Notes under the pieces: generated by a model
What the model saw: only the letters and a program-made list of their open reading frames with translations
Told to the model about the DNA's origin: nothing
Databases searched by the model: none
Shown: piece after piece, positions 1-7,706 of the stretch
Layout: each line of letters begins with the position of its first letter
Position numbering within the stretch: position 1 is the first letter of the stretch
Origin: JBKBXU01 sp046313675
GTDB taxonomy: Bacteria > Bacteroidota > Bacteroidia > Cytophagales > Cytophagaceae
Reading direction: 5' to 3'
Length of the DNA: 23,741 bases
Assembly: GCA_046313675.1 (NCBI GenBank)
Contig: JBKBXU010000027.1
Coordinates: forward strand, 1-23,741
Program-made: the position numbers and the translations under genes

Positions 1-1548
1 ACCTATTCGTTTCATCGCAGAGACTTCATGCGAAGGACTTGGTTTGAGGGCTTTTTGATGTTTAGCATTTTTTGTTATTTCATCTTAAGGTTGATTGGAA
101 TTAACCTCATTACCATAAACTACGAAGCCTATGTGGCCTTATTTATAATACTTCTTTCAGTCTTTGAATTTATTAAAATAAGCCCCAGAATAAATTTGCT
201 GACTTATAAACCTACCACCATTTTCATTACCAGCTTTTTAATGCTTATAGCTTTGGGGACCTCCATATTAATGCTACCCACTGTAACAACAATTGATGGC
301 AGTATGCCTTTTATTGATGCCTTGTTTACAGCAGTAAGCGCCAGTTGCGTAACAGGGCTAATGGTCGTAGATGTTTCAGCGCACTTTACGCTTAAAGGAA
401 AGATCCTTATACTGCTTCTTTTTCAACTCGGAGGCTTAAGTATCATATCCTTCGCAACATTCTTTTCAACCCTTTTTCCTAAAAGTGTAGGCATTAAACA
501 TCAATCCATAATTAAAAACCTTTATAGCAGTGAATCATTGTTTTCTGCACAGAGCTTATTTAAGCAAATTATCATTATAACCGTATCCATTGAGATGATG
601 GTTTCGCTTGGAATTTTTCTGACATGGGGTAATGAAATTCAATTTGAAAGTCTCGGACAGAAAATATTTTATTCCGTTTTTCATGGCATTTCTTCTTTTT
701 GCAATGCAGGCATTAGCATTCTCCCGGATGGTTTACACAATCCCGGAGTAAGAAATTCTTACATCCTGCATATCATCATGGCTTGTTCTATAATCCTTGG
801 GGGGCTTGGATTTCCTGTAATACAGGATCTTTTCTCAATAAAAAATATGCGGGAGCGATTAAAATATCCCTGGAAAGATTGGAAGCTTTCATCTAAAATA
901 GCCATTTATACATCCGCAGCCCTCATCATATTTGGAATGGCCATGATTTATTTTATTGAGCGCAACCACACCTTAGCAGGAATGAATACAATGGAGGCTT
1001 TCATCGCTTCTTTCTTCCAGTCCGTAACCTCCAGGACAGCAGGATTTAACACTATTATAATTGAAAACCTACAGCTTCAGACCGTACTGGTGATTATTTT
1101 TCTAATGTTCATTGGAGCTTCTCCTGCATCAACAGGAGGAGGTATCAAAACCAGCACCTTCCTTTTAATAGTAGTTTCTTCTATTGCTACCATTCGAGAA
1201 AGTTGGAGAGTTGAGTTAGGCAGGCGGACTATCCCTAACGAGTTGTTGTCTAAAGCCTTTTCGCTCTTTGCTTTTGCCGTGGCTTTCAACTTCGTGGCCA
1301 TCCTTATCCTTAGCTTTACGGAGCAGGGCTACGATTTTGTGGTAATTATTTTTGAACAGATTTCAGCTTTTTCAACCACGGGGCTTAGTTTGGGGCTTAC
1401 CCCCAACCTGAGCCTTCCAGGCAAATTCGTTTTTATCGTAACCATGTTTACCGGAAGAGTTGGGCTTTTAACTTTAGCTCTTGCATTAAGCAGAAGGGTT
1501 ATAACTACCTCCTACAGATATCCGGATGCTCATGTTATGATAGGCTAA
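1..1548 (+). CDS. TrkH/KtrB-family potassium uptake subunit, 5' end probably outside the window
   Basis: Integral membrane subunit for K+ uptake, expected in the inner membrane and normally gated by a TrkA/KtrA-type RCK protein, which is not in this window. Counting from the ATG at position 28 (506 residues), the four pore-loop filter motifs are all visible: CVTGL at 107-111, CNAGI at 225-229, RTAGF at 336-340 and STTGL at 449-453, each with the conserved Gly. The family segment ASPASTGGGIKT lies at 364-375 and FTGRVG at 474-479. About ten hydrophobic segments are present. The frame has no stop between position 1 and 28, and residues 1-55 contain two extra hydrophobic segments before the first canonical pore repeat. 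Many Bacteroidota members carry extra N-terminal membrane segments, so the true start may lie upstream of the window. Family is certain; the start is not. Confidence 0.93.
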   Translation, partial: TYSFHRRDFMRRTWFEGFLMFSIFCYFILRLIGINLITINYEAYVALFIILLSVFEFIKISPRINLLTYKPTTIFITSFLMLIALGTSILMLPTVTTIDGSMPFIDALFTAVSASCVTGLMVVDVSAHFTLKGKILILLLFQLGGLSIISFATFFSTLFPKSVGIKHQSIIKNLYSSESLFSAQSLFKQIIIITVSIEMMVSLGIFLTWGNEIQFESLGQKIFYSVFHGISSFCNAGISILPDGLHNPGVRNSYILHIIMACSIILGGLGFPVIQDLFSIKNMRERLKYPWKDWKLSSKIAIYTSAALIIFGMAMIYFIERNHTLAGMNTMEAFIASFFQSVTSRTAGFNTIIIENLQLQTVLVIIFLMFIGASPASTGGGIKTSTFLLIVVSSIATIRESWRVELGRRTIPNELLSKAFSLFAFAVAFNFVAILILSFTEQGYDFVVIIFEQISAFSTTGLSLGLTPNLSLPGKFVFIVTMFTGRVGLLTLALALSRRVITTSYRYPDAHVMIG

Positions 1549-1561
1549 TACCAGAGGTAAA

Positions 1562-1582
1562 GTTCTAGCGAGAGCCTAGAAC
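1562..1582. other. 7-bp inverted repeat between convergent trkH-like gene and hemE
   Basis: GTTCTAG at 1562-1568 and CTAGAAC at 1576-1582 can pair around a 7-base loop. The right arm includes the hemE stop codon. The position between two convergent genes suits a bidirectional terminator, but no U-tract follows the stem on either strand, so the role is uncertain. Confidence 0.3.
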
Positions 1583-2604
1583 CTGAACTCTTTCACAGTA
1601 TCAACAAAACAACGAACCTTATCTTTATCAGTATCAGGATAAACGCCATGCCCTAAATTAGCAATATGCCTTTCGGGACCGAAATCCATGAGCATTTGAC
1701 GGGTATATTTCCTGATCTCATCGTAGGAAGAGTATAACAGACATGGATCCAGATTACCCTGCAAGGTCTTATTACCTCCAATCATTTTCCTGGACTCCTT
1801 AACACCCATGTTCCAGTCAAGGCCAATGGTTTCACAGTTGAGCTGCCCCATTTCCTCACGGGCAAAAAAAGCGCCTTTTGCAAAAACTGTTACAGGAACA
1901 TCCCTGATGGCATTACAAATTTCTGAGATATAATAAAGCGAAAATTCTTTGTAATGGTAGGGAGGCAAAATTCCGGCCCAGCTATCAAAAATTTGTATCA
2001 TATCCGCCCCCGCTTCGATTTGCTTCTTTAAATAAGCAATGGTTGCATCGGTAATTTTTTGCAAGAGTTTGTGGGCTTGTTCCGGCTCAGCATAAAGCAT
2101 TTTCCTGGCCTTGGAAAAAGTTTTTGAGCCACTTCCTTCGACCATATAGGCCAAAATAGTCCACGGCGCACCGGCAAAACCTAACAAAGGAACCCTCCCA
2201 CCAAGCTCACGTTTGGTAATCCGAATAGCCTCATAAACATATTCCAATTCATCTGAAGCTTCTGATGCTCTCAAAGATGCTATATCAGCGGCTGATTGAA
2301 TGACTTTAGGAAATACAGGCCCCTTATTCTCATACATTTCATAAGTCAGCCCCATTGCTTCCGGGACCACTAAAATATCCGAAAAAATAATAGCCGCATC
2401 TACTCCTAAAATATCGATTGGCTGAATGGTAACTTCAGCAGCAAGTTCCGGCGTCATGGCCAGCTCTTTAAAACCACTAAGTTTTTCTCTTACAGCTCTG
2501 TATTCCGGAAGAATTCTTCCTGCTTGTCTCATTAACCATACAGGCGTCCTCTCGGTTTTATTTCCTCTGGCAGCCTGAAGTATCAAATCGTTTTTCAATT
2601 GCAT
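1576..2604 (-). CDS. hemE: Uroporphyrinogen decarboxylase
   Basis: Cytoplasmic haem-pathway enzyme that decarboxylates the four acetate side chains of uroporphyrinogen III to give coproporphyrinogen III. The 342-residue length is typical. The family signature PVWLMRQAGR is at 21-30 and the second signature GFAGAPWT at 142-149. The residues matching the human catalytic set are present: Asp76 in IIFSDIL, Tyr153 in YMVEGSGS and His319 in NLGHG. The start is fixed by the position of the MRQAGR motif about 25 residues in. A TATCTTTG promoter element ends only four bases before the ATG, so the transcript may be leaderless. It is convergent with the potassium transporter gene and 39 bases downstream of a small sorting-domain-like gene on the same strand. 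No other haem genes are adjacent. Confidence 0.97.
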   Translation of the reverse strand: MQLKNDLILQAARGNKTERTPVWLMRQAGRILPEYRAVREKLSGFKELAMTPELAAEVTIQPIDILGVDAAIIFSDILVVPEAMGLTYEMYENKGPVFPKVIQSAADIASLRASEASDELEYVYEAIRITKRELGGRVPLLGFAGAPWTILAYMVEGSGSKTFSKARKMLYAEPEQAHKLLQKITDATIAYLKKQIEAGADMIQIFDSWAGILPPYHYKEFSLYYISEICNAIRDVPVTVFAKGAFFAREEMGQLNCETIGLDWNMGVKESRKMIGGNKTLQGNLDPCLLYSSYDEIRKYTRQMLMDFGPERHIANLGHGVYPDTDKDKVRCFVDTVKEFRF

Positions 2605-2608
2605 CGTG

Positions 2609-2616
2609 CAAAGATA
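2609..2616 (-). promoter_or_regulatory. Candidate hemE -7 promoter element TATCTTTG
   Basis: On the minus strand the sequence reads TATCTTTG, a perfect match to the Bacteroidota -7 consensus TAnnTTTG, with CACG then the hemE ATG. No clear TTTG -33 element is visible at the expected distance. If used, transcription would begin within a few bases of the start codon. Confidence 0.45.
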
Positions 2617-2643
2617 AAAGGAAAATTATCGTATAATAAAAAA

Positions 2644-2952
2644 TCAACGAATAAGAACCCTCATCATAGAAACTTTCCCATCAGCTATAAGTTCAAGAAA
2701 ATATAAGCCTTTTTTAAATTCACGTGTGCAGAATTTAATGCTGTTAATCCCTTCATCATACCTGTTTTTTACAAAATATTCAACTTTGCCCATCATATTC
2801 AATAAAGAAACTTTTATTTCACTGGCATGAACCAGGCTAAATCCAACAGTTAAATCTTCCCTACCACTTCTTTTATCGGAATCAAGGCTTACCTGAAGAC
2901 TGGCATCGTTAGAAACTTCATTTTTACATATTATACTATATCTTTTATCCAT
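2644..2952 (-). CDS. Small protein resembling a free-standing type IX secretion C-terminal sorting domain
   Basis: This 102-residue protein has no signal peptide or membrane segment. Its last 60 or so residues follow the layout of the Por/type A sorting domain that normally ends type IX secretion cargo: a strand with a hydrophobic pattern (IKVSLLNMMGKV, about 46-57), a turn, a segment ending in FKKGLYFLELIADGK (about 79-93) where cargo domains have LxxGxYxLxL, then a short basic terminal strand, VSMMRVLIR. The first 40 residues are polar and hold a Cys. Nothing resembling a cargo domain precedes it, and the upstream region is non-coding. It could be a remnant of a larger gene, a cytoplasmic decoy or structural homologue, or an unrelated beta-sandwich. 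The fold assignment is by pattern only. Confidence 0.6.
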   Translation of the reverse strand: MDKRYSIICKNEVSNDASLQVSLDSDKRSGREDLTVGFSLVHASEIKVSLLNMMGKVEYFVKNRYDEGINSIKFCTREFKKGLYFLELIADGKVSMMRVLIR

Positions 2953-3044
2953 AAAACACTTCTCTTTTAAAAAAGAAACAAATTCATCAGCAATACCGGT
3001 TCATTTATACTGTAAAACTTACACATTTATAAATTTCTTTACAG

Positions 3045-3052
3045 CAAAAATA
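3045..3052 (-). promoter_or_regulatory. Candidate -7 element TATTTTTG for the sorting-domain-like gene
   Basis: The minus strand reads TATTTTTG, matching TAnnTTTG, about 93 bases before the start of the gene at 2952. No TTTG -33 element is evident. In such AT-rich DNA a chance match is quite possible. Confidence 0.25.
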
Positions 3053-3140
3053 AAATACTGATTTTCTAATTAATGAAGTATCATAAACAACTTAAATCAA
3101 CGATTATAAATAAAACCTGATTTTTAAAATAATAATTTAA

Positions 3141-3148
3141 TAAATTTG
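3141..3148 (+). promoter_or_regulatory. Candidate -7 element TAAATTTG for the sugar transporter
   Basis: TAAATTTG matches TAnnTTTG exactly and lies 160 bases before the transporter start. The expected -33 TTTG is not seen; only a T-run is near the right distance. Chance occurrence cannot be excluded. Confidence 0.3.
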
Positions 3149-3308
3149 TATTCGTTGTAGTTTTAAAAACATCAATTTTCCCATACAAAATTGCTTTATG
3201 GCAAACAATAATTTGCTTCAAGGAATTGCATAGGAACATAAATTATCTTAGTTTTAATATTATTTTAAAAAAAAATAATCCGACAAAGGCTTAAACTTGA
3301 AAATTTAA

Positions 3309-4643
3309 ATGGCAGGAATCTCACAATCCGGGAATTCAGGTGTCAATCTTCTTGACCCAAACAAAAATTATACTACCCCTTTAGCTATTGTAACAGCATT
3401 GTTTTTCATGTGGGGTTTTATCACTTGTATGAATGACATCCTTATTCCTCATTTGAAAGATGTATTTAATCTTTCCTATGCAGAAGCAATGCTTATTCAA
3501 TTTACCTTTTTCGGAGCATATTTCATTATGTCCCTCCCATCCGGGAAAATAGTATCCAAGATTGGTTATAAGAATGGAATTATTGTAGGATTAATAACAG
3601 CAGGGATAGGCTGCCTTTTATTTTATCCGGCAGCGGAGACCAAATTATATGGTTTTTTCCTGGCTGCATTGTTTATACTAGCTTCAGGCATTACCCTACT
3701 ACAGGTAGCGGCTAATCCATATGTTGCAATTTTAGGCAAGCCGGAAACCTCATCCAGTCGCTTAAACCTAACACAGGCTTTTAATTCATTAGGTACTACT
3801 GTAGCTCCGGCTCTTGGTGCAATTTTAATATTTACCGGGGCAACTCTTACGGCAACAGAACTTGTCTCTATGACCCCAGAGCAACTTTTGGAATATAAAT
3901 TAACTAAAGCTGATGCTGTAAAGCTTCCATACTTAGGATTGGCAGCACTACTTTTCATAATAGCAGCAGTTATAAAAATTTCAAAACTCCCAAAAATTGA
4001 AATGGGGAATACAGAAGAGAGCTCTGGTTCTTTTAAGGGTGCCCTTAGCCACAAGCATCTTGTATTAGGAGTTATTTGCATATTTATGTATGTAGGTGGT
4101 GAAGTTGCAATCGGTAGTTTTCTAATTAATTTCTTAAAATACCCAGATGTAGCAGGATTAACTGAAGAAGAGGCTAGCACGTATCTTTCAATGTTCTGGG
4201 GCGGTGCTATGATAGGAAGATTTGTGGGTGCTGCAGCGTTAAGTAAGGTTGACCCAGGCAAAGCCTTAGGCTTATGCTCAGTTATTGTTGTTGCACTTTT
4301 GTCAATCGTAATAACGGCAAGCGGAGATTTAGCTAAATGGGCTATTGTGACAATTGGCTTATTCAATTCCATTATGTTCCCTACAATCTTTACACTAGCT
4401 ATTAGAAATCTAGGGAAAAACACGAGTCAGGGATCGTCTTTACTAATTATGGCTGTAGTAGGTGGAGCCATCGTTCCTCTTGTACAAGGAGCTCTTGCTG
4501 ATTTACCAAGCATAGGATTAAGGCTAGCATTTATCATTCCTGCTTTATGCTACATATACATTGTTTTCTATGGTTTTATCGGATCTAAACCAGTTGCCAA
4601 TCCAACTGAAGAAGAATCAAAACCTGAATTGCAGGAGGCTTAA
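3309..4643 (+). CDS. gluP: Glucose/galactose transporter, FHS family of the major facilitator superfamily
   Basis: Inner-membrane sugar symporter of 444 residues with about 12 hydrophobic segments. It follows the Brucella-type GluP pattern closely: FFMWGFITCMNDILIPHLK at 32-50, LPSGK at 76-80, QVAANPYVAILGKPE at 132-146, and RLNLTQAFNSLGTT at 151-164. Asp43 in NDILIP corresponds to the proton-coupling Asp46 of E. coli FucP, whereas the FucP Glu135 position is Gln132 here, which is the GluP-type state and argues against fucose as substrate. Substrate (glucose, galactose or a related hexose) is inferred from family. It is transcribed alone and ends in a strong terminator. No sugar-catabolic gene is adjacent. 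Confidence 0.9.
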   Translation: MAGISQSGNSGVNLLDPNKNYTTPLAIVTALFFMWGFITCMNDILIPHLKDVFNLSYAEAMLIQFTFFGAYFIMSLPSGKIVSKIGYKNGIIVGLITAGIGCLLFYPAAETKLYGFFLAALFILASGITLLQVAANPYVAILGKPETSSSRLNLTQAFNSLGTTVAPALGAILIFTGATLTATELVSMTPEQLLEYKLTKADAVKLPYLGLAALLFIIAAVIKISKLPKIEMGNTEESSGSFKGALSHKHLVLGVICIFMYVGGEVAIGSFLINFLKYPDVAGLTEEEASTYLSMFWGGAMIGRFVGAAALSKVDPGKALGLCSVIVVALLSIVITASGDLAKWAIVTIGLFNSIMFPTIFTLAIRNLGKNTSQGSSLLIMAVVGGAIVPLVQGALADLPSIGLRLAFIIPALCYIYIVFYGFIGSKPVANPTEEESKPELQEA

Positions 4644-4656
4644 ACTAATTTTAATC

Positions 4657-4698
4657 AAAAAAAAGAGGTTCTATCTTGTGATAGAACCTCTTTTTTTT
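4657..4698 (+). terminator. Strong intrinsic terminator of the sugar transporter gene
   Basis: GAGGTTCTATC at 4665-4675 pairs perfectly with GATAGAACCTC at 4680-4690 around a TTGT loop. An A-run precedes and an eight-T run follows, so the stem extends by A-T pairs and is usable on either strand. It starts about 13 bases after the transporter stop codon. Confidence 0.95.
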
Positions 4699-4795
4699 AC
4701 TCCTTTTAAAAGATACAAACAGAATCACTAAGAAAAATAAGTATTTGAAAGCTAAACATGCTTCCTGTCCGTTATATGTAAAAAACCTCAGTCTC

Positions 4796-5287
4796 ATGAA
4801 GCTACATTATACATTTTTTCTGCTGTCACTCTTTTTAATAACCGGCTTTAAACCCACTGTCTCCCAAGAAATTCCTGAATTAAATCAAAAGATACTGGAA
4901 TTCGTAAAATCAAAAATCAATCAAAAAGTCGGAAGAGGCGAATGCTGGGATCTGGCTGCTGAAGCATTAAATAGTTATGGAGCCATATGGGATGGAAAAT
5001 ATAAATACGGCAGAAAGGTTAATCCCAAAAAAGAGCCCGTCTACCCCGGTGACATTATTCAATTTGAAAAGATCGAATTAACCTATGTCAAAGATGGATG
5101 TAAATACAAGGAATCAATGCCACACCATACGGCCATTATATACGCAGTTAAAGGAGATGGCGTCTATGAGCTAGCGCACCAAAACACATCCTACTCAGGA
5201 AAAACAGTAGGCCTGACGGTCATTGATCTTAAAACAAAATCAAAGGGTAAATACATTATATACAGGCCTCAGGCCAGAACCAAATAA
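4796..5287 (+). CDS. Small secreted protein with NlpC/P60-CHAP-like Cys/His pattern
   Basis: The ATG at 4796 is preferred over an in-frame TTG at 4745 because it places a typical signal peptide right at the start (MKLHYTFFLLSLFLITGF, cleavage probably after residue 23 or 24). The product is 163 residues. The mature part has the order expected of a papain-like amidase: GECWDLA with Cys50 at the head of a helix, YPGDIIQFE at 83-91 (the PGD turn before a strand), and PHHTAIIYAV at 109-118 with His110/His111, then AHQN at 127-130 as a possible third polar residue. This suggests a cell-wall or peptide amidase, or an inactive relative. I do not recognise the exact family. It stands alone, and its stop lies one base from the stop of the convergent aminotransferase gene. 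Confidence 0.75.
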   Translation: MKLHYTFFLLSLFLITGFKPTVSQEIPELNQKILEFVKSKINQKVGRGECWDLAAEALNSYGAIWDGKYKYGRKVNPKKEPVYPGDIIQFEKIELTYVKDGCKYKESMPHHTAIIYAVKGDGVYELAHQNTSYSGKTVGLTVIDLKTKSKGKYIIYRPQARTK

Positions 5288-5288
5288 C

Positions 5289-6461
5289 TTAACCTTTCCA
5301 CTTTTTAATTCGTTCATATGCCTGTTCCATACGGGTAGAAGAAACACAAAGCGAAGCCCTCATATAGCCATTACCATTGCTTCCAAATATAAATCCCGGG
5401 GTAAAAAACACATTTACCTCATGAAGAAGTTTATCTACGTATTGTTCAATATCCGGAATTTCAGACTTGTTTTTTGGCTTAGCCCATACAAACATCCCAA
5501 CCTGAGCTCTGTCGTACTCAAAACCTAAGATATCTAATATTTTAAACACAACATCTCTTCGCTCTGCATACACTTTATTCCGTTCCACATGCCATTCCTC
5601 CGGAAGATTCAAAGCCGTTATAGCTGCTTTTTGTAATCCTAAAAACATCCCGGAATCTATATTGCTCTTCACGGCAAGCGCTGCATTTAAGTATTCCTGT
5701 TTACCCACCATCATCCCTATTCTCCACCCAGCCATGTTATGAGATTTACTTAAAGAATTTAATTCAACTGCAACATCTTTAGCTCCGGGAATCGCCATAA
5801 TGCTCAGAGGCTTATTTTTATTTAAAACAAGGCTGTATGGATTATCATAGCATAATAATATCTGATTCCGTCTGGCAAACTCCACCAACCGGATTAATAC
5901 TTCGGTAGTCCCTTCGGTTCCGGTTGGCATATGAGGATAATTTAACCACATTAAGCGAACCTTACTGAGATCTTCCTTTTCCAGCTCTTCCAGATTTGGA
6001 TGCCAGCCATTTTCCTCTTTTAGATCATAATGTCTTATTTTGGCGCCTATTAAATTAGACAAGGAAGAGTAGGTTGGATATCCGGGATTAGGCACTAAAA
6101 CCTCCTCGCCCGGATTAACAAAAGCCATTAAAATATGAAGTATGCCTTCTTTTGACCCCATTAAAGGCAACACTTCTTTATGAGGATCTAAATCGGCACC
6201 GTAAGTATTCTTATAAAAGGCAGCGATCGCTTCTCTCAATTCCGGTACTCCTCTATAAGGTTGATATCCGTGCGTATTACCTTGTCTTGCGGTTTGTTCC
6301 AGAGCATCTATGGCCTTGTCACCAGGAGCCAGGTCAGGGCTTCCTATACCAAAACTTATAACATCTTTCCCCTCTTTGTTCAGAAGGGCTATTTCTTCAA
6401 GTTTCTTTACAAAATAATATTCTTTAACCTGATCAAGCCGGGAAGCCTTTGGAATAATCAT
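5289..6461 (-). CDS. PLP-dependent class I/II aminotransferase, likely aromatic amino acid pathway
   Basis: Fold-type I aminotransferase of 390 residues. The PLP lysine is Lys239 in SLSKSHNMAGWR; the substrate carboxylate arginine is Arg368 in YMRASLC; NPGYPTY (125-131) and YDNPYS (205-210) are standard cofactor-pocket segments. The motif usually written NPxNPTG reads NYPHMPTG at 174-181, so the Asn before PTG is Met. It overlaps the 3' end of pheA by 29 bases and has its own strong Shine-Dalgarno (AAGGAG, nine bases before ATG) inside pheA, so the two are translationally linked. The pairing suggests transamination of phenylpyruvate, hydroxyphenylpyruvate or prephenate. By sequence alone it could also be annotated as an aspartate or LL-diaminopimelate-type aminotransferase; the context is what favours aromatics. 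Confidence 0.92.
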   Translation of the reverse strand: MIIPKASRLDQVKEYYFVKKLEEIALLNKEGKDVISFGIGSPDLAPGDKAIDALEQTARQGNTHGYQPYRGVPELREAIAAFYKNTYGADLDPHKEVLPLMGSKEGILHILMAFVNPGEEVLVPNPGYPTYSSLSNLIGAKIRHYDLKEENGWHPNLEELEKEDLSKVRLMWLNYPHMPTGTEGTTEVLIRLVEFARRNQILLCYDNPYSLVLNKNKPLSIMAIPGAKDVAVELNSLSKSHNMAGWRIGMMVGKQEYLNAALAVKSNIDSGMFLGLQKAAITALNLPEEWHVERNKVYAERRDVVFKILDILGFEYDRAQVGMFVWAKPKNKSEIPDIEQYVDKLLHEVNVFFTPGFIFGSNGNGYMRASLCVSSTRMEQAYERIKKWKG

Positions 6462-7278
6462 GAATTGTTTCTCCTTTTTTATATTCTCCTAATATTTTAA
6501 GATTATTTACCATCCTTTTTATCTCTATACTCTTACGGAAATTTTCGTAATTATTCCATTCACAATCTACATAAAAAGTGTATTCATTGGGTCTACCTAA
6601 AATCGGAAGCGATTGTATTTTGGTAAGGTTAATATTATTATCAACTACAACTCGCAGCATGTCAGCCAGTGCACCTACTTTATCGGGTAACTGAAAACTT
6701 ATGGTTGCTTTCCCCGGGTCATCGACTTTGTGTTTTTTGTCTCTGCTTAAAATATAAAATCTGGTATAGTTTCGTTTTTCTGTTTCTATCCCCTCTGCCA
6801 ATACCTCCAACTCATAAAGATTTGCAGCAAAACGGCCTGCTATAGCTCCCACATTTTCTTGATTATTCAAGCGTATATCTCTGGCACTATCAGCCGTATC
6901 ATGGTATTCTTCGATTTTGAAATGGGGGTATTGAGATAAGAAAGTCTCACATTGAAGCAGTGCCATGTAGTGAGATCGAACTATTTTCAGATCCTCTATT
7001 TTGGTACCTGGCAAAGCCATAAGATTCAATTCTATACGCAATTGAATCTCTCCGATTATTCCAAAATCATAATTCTGCACTAAAGCATAATTGTGAAGAA
7101 TACTTCCGGCAATGGCATTTTCAATGGCCATAACGGCATAATCAGCATTGCCATTTTGCAATACTTCACATAAATCCCGAAATGTCTGACATGAAATTGT
7201 TTCGATATCGCCGCCAAAATATTGCCGGGCTGCGATATCATGAAATGAGGCACGTCCACCTTGTATTGCTATTCTCAT
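6433..7278 (-). CDS. pheA: Prephenate dehydratase with C-terminal ACT domain
   Basis: Converts prephenate to phenylpyruvate in the cytoplasm. At 281 residues it is the monofunctional type with no chorismate mutase domain. The catalytic domain spans about 1-180, with AIENAIAGSI at 51-60 and the catalytic Thr-Arg-Phe triplet at 172-174 (NYTRFYIL). A regulatory ACT domain follows at about 192-266. The ACT motif ESRP, which contributes to phenylalanine sensing in well-studied enzymes, reads QSLP at 222-225. It heads a two-gene unit with the aminotransferase; the rest of the aromatic pathway is not here. The ATG at 7278 places the N-terminal strand MRIAIQGG at the usual point. Confidence 0.95.
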   Translation of the reverse strand: MRIAIQGGRASFHDIAARQYFGGDIETISCQTFRDLCEVLQNGNADYAVMAIENAIAGSILHNYALVQNYDFGIIGEIQLRIELNLMALPGTKIEDLKIVRSHYMALLQCETFLSQYPHFKIEEYHDTADSARDIRLNNQENVGAIAGRFAANLYELEVLAEGIETEKRNYTRFYILSRDKKHKVDDPGKATISFQLPDKVGALADMLRVVVDNNINLTKIQSLPILGRPNEYTFYVDCEWNNYENFRKSIEIKRMVNNLKILGEYKKGETIHDYSKGFPA

Positions 7279-7387
7279 CTGGTTTTGCCGTAACGGTCTA
7301 AATGCAAATCAAACTAAAATTAAGGACAGAAACCAGAACTGCTAGAAATAATTTGGGTATAAATAATAATAAGACGATAAAAGGAAA

Positions 7388-7543
7388 TTACCGAAAAAGC
7401 TTTTTAATGAGATAACTTACCACATAGAGGCCAAACCATGCTGATGGTATAAAAACTAATAAAAATATAACAAAATAGGAATAAGAAGCCATTTCCCCAC
7501 CTGTTGAATTTCCAAATAGACCGTTTAAGAATTGATTCAGCAT
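7388..7543 (-). CDS. Small membrane protein of 51 residues, not recognised
   Basis: The frame starts ATG at 7543 and stops TAA at 7388. Residues 1-18 are polar and glycine-rich (MLNQFLNGLFGNSTGG), residues 21-46 form one or two hydrophobic segments (SYFVIFLLVFIPSAWFGLY and following), and the protein ends with basic residues (IKKLFR), as expected for a bitopic or hairpin membrane protein. AAGG precedes the ATG at a fair distance, and a perfect TACCTTTG promoter element lies about 60 bases upstream. An overlapping 86-codon frame (7404-7664) begins upstream of that promoter and has an odd composition, so the shorter frame is the better gene. No family is recognised. Stand-alone gene between pheA and the next minus-strand gene. 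Confidence 0.55.
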   Translation of the reverse strand: MLNQFLNGLFGNSTGGEMASYSYFVIFLLVFIPSAWFGLYVVSYLIKKLFR

Positions 7544-7604
7544 AATCGTACCTTTTTAAACATTTACAAAAATGATTATTTACCATTAATACAAACGAGC
7601 GCAA

Positions 7605-7612
7605 CAAAGGTA
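7605..7612 (-). promoter_or_regulatory. Candidate -7 promoter element TACCTTTG
   Basis: The minus strand reads TACCTTTG, an exact TAnnTTTG match, predicting a transcript start near 7598 and a leader of about 55 bases before the 51-residue gene. The -33 region is only A/T-rich without a clear TTTG. Confidence 0.45.
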
Positions 7613-7706
7613 ACCATTTATTTTTAAAAAAAATATATGAAAAGTAATATTTGAGAAAAAGCAACTACTAGCCATTCTTTTAAAAAGGTTAACCTCTGGT
7701 GTCAGC

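Larger units (their letters stand above)
2953..3308. other. 356-base AT-rich divergent intergenic region
   Basis: The region separates the divergent small sorting-domain-like gene and the sugar transporter. I see two -7-like elements (3045-3052 minus, 3141-3148 plus) but no convincing gene, strong hairpin or repeat. An 11-codon reading frame starting ATG at 3198 is too short to support. The transporter would have a leader of roughly 150 bases. Confidence 0.5.

Noticed and set aside
1562..1582. Inverted repeat considered as a confident bidirectional terminator
   Set aside because: The stem is only 7 bp and lacks a U-tract on either strand, so it is kept as a low-confidence structure only.
3198..3233. 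An 11-codon reading frame in the leader of the sugar transporter, considered as a leader peptide
   Set aside because: There is no regulatory codon run, no attenuator-like pair of hairpins after it, and such short frames are expected by chance.
3623..4423. A 266-codon open frame on the minus strand inside the sugar transporter gene
   Set aside because: The plus strand encodes a textbook GluP-type transporter over the whole stretch; the antisense frame has no recognisable domain and is a by-product of codon composition.
4745..4795. Upstream TTG start for the small secreted protein
   Set aside because: It would place 17 polar residues before an otherwise standard signal peptide; the ATG at 4796 fits export.
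7404..7664. An 86-codon minus-strand frame overlapping the 51-residue gene
   Set aside because: Its start lies upstream of the promoter-like element, its composition is scattered with Trp, Cys and Lys/Arg, and the shorter overlapping frame has a coherent membrane-protein layout.
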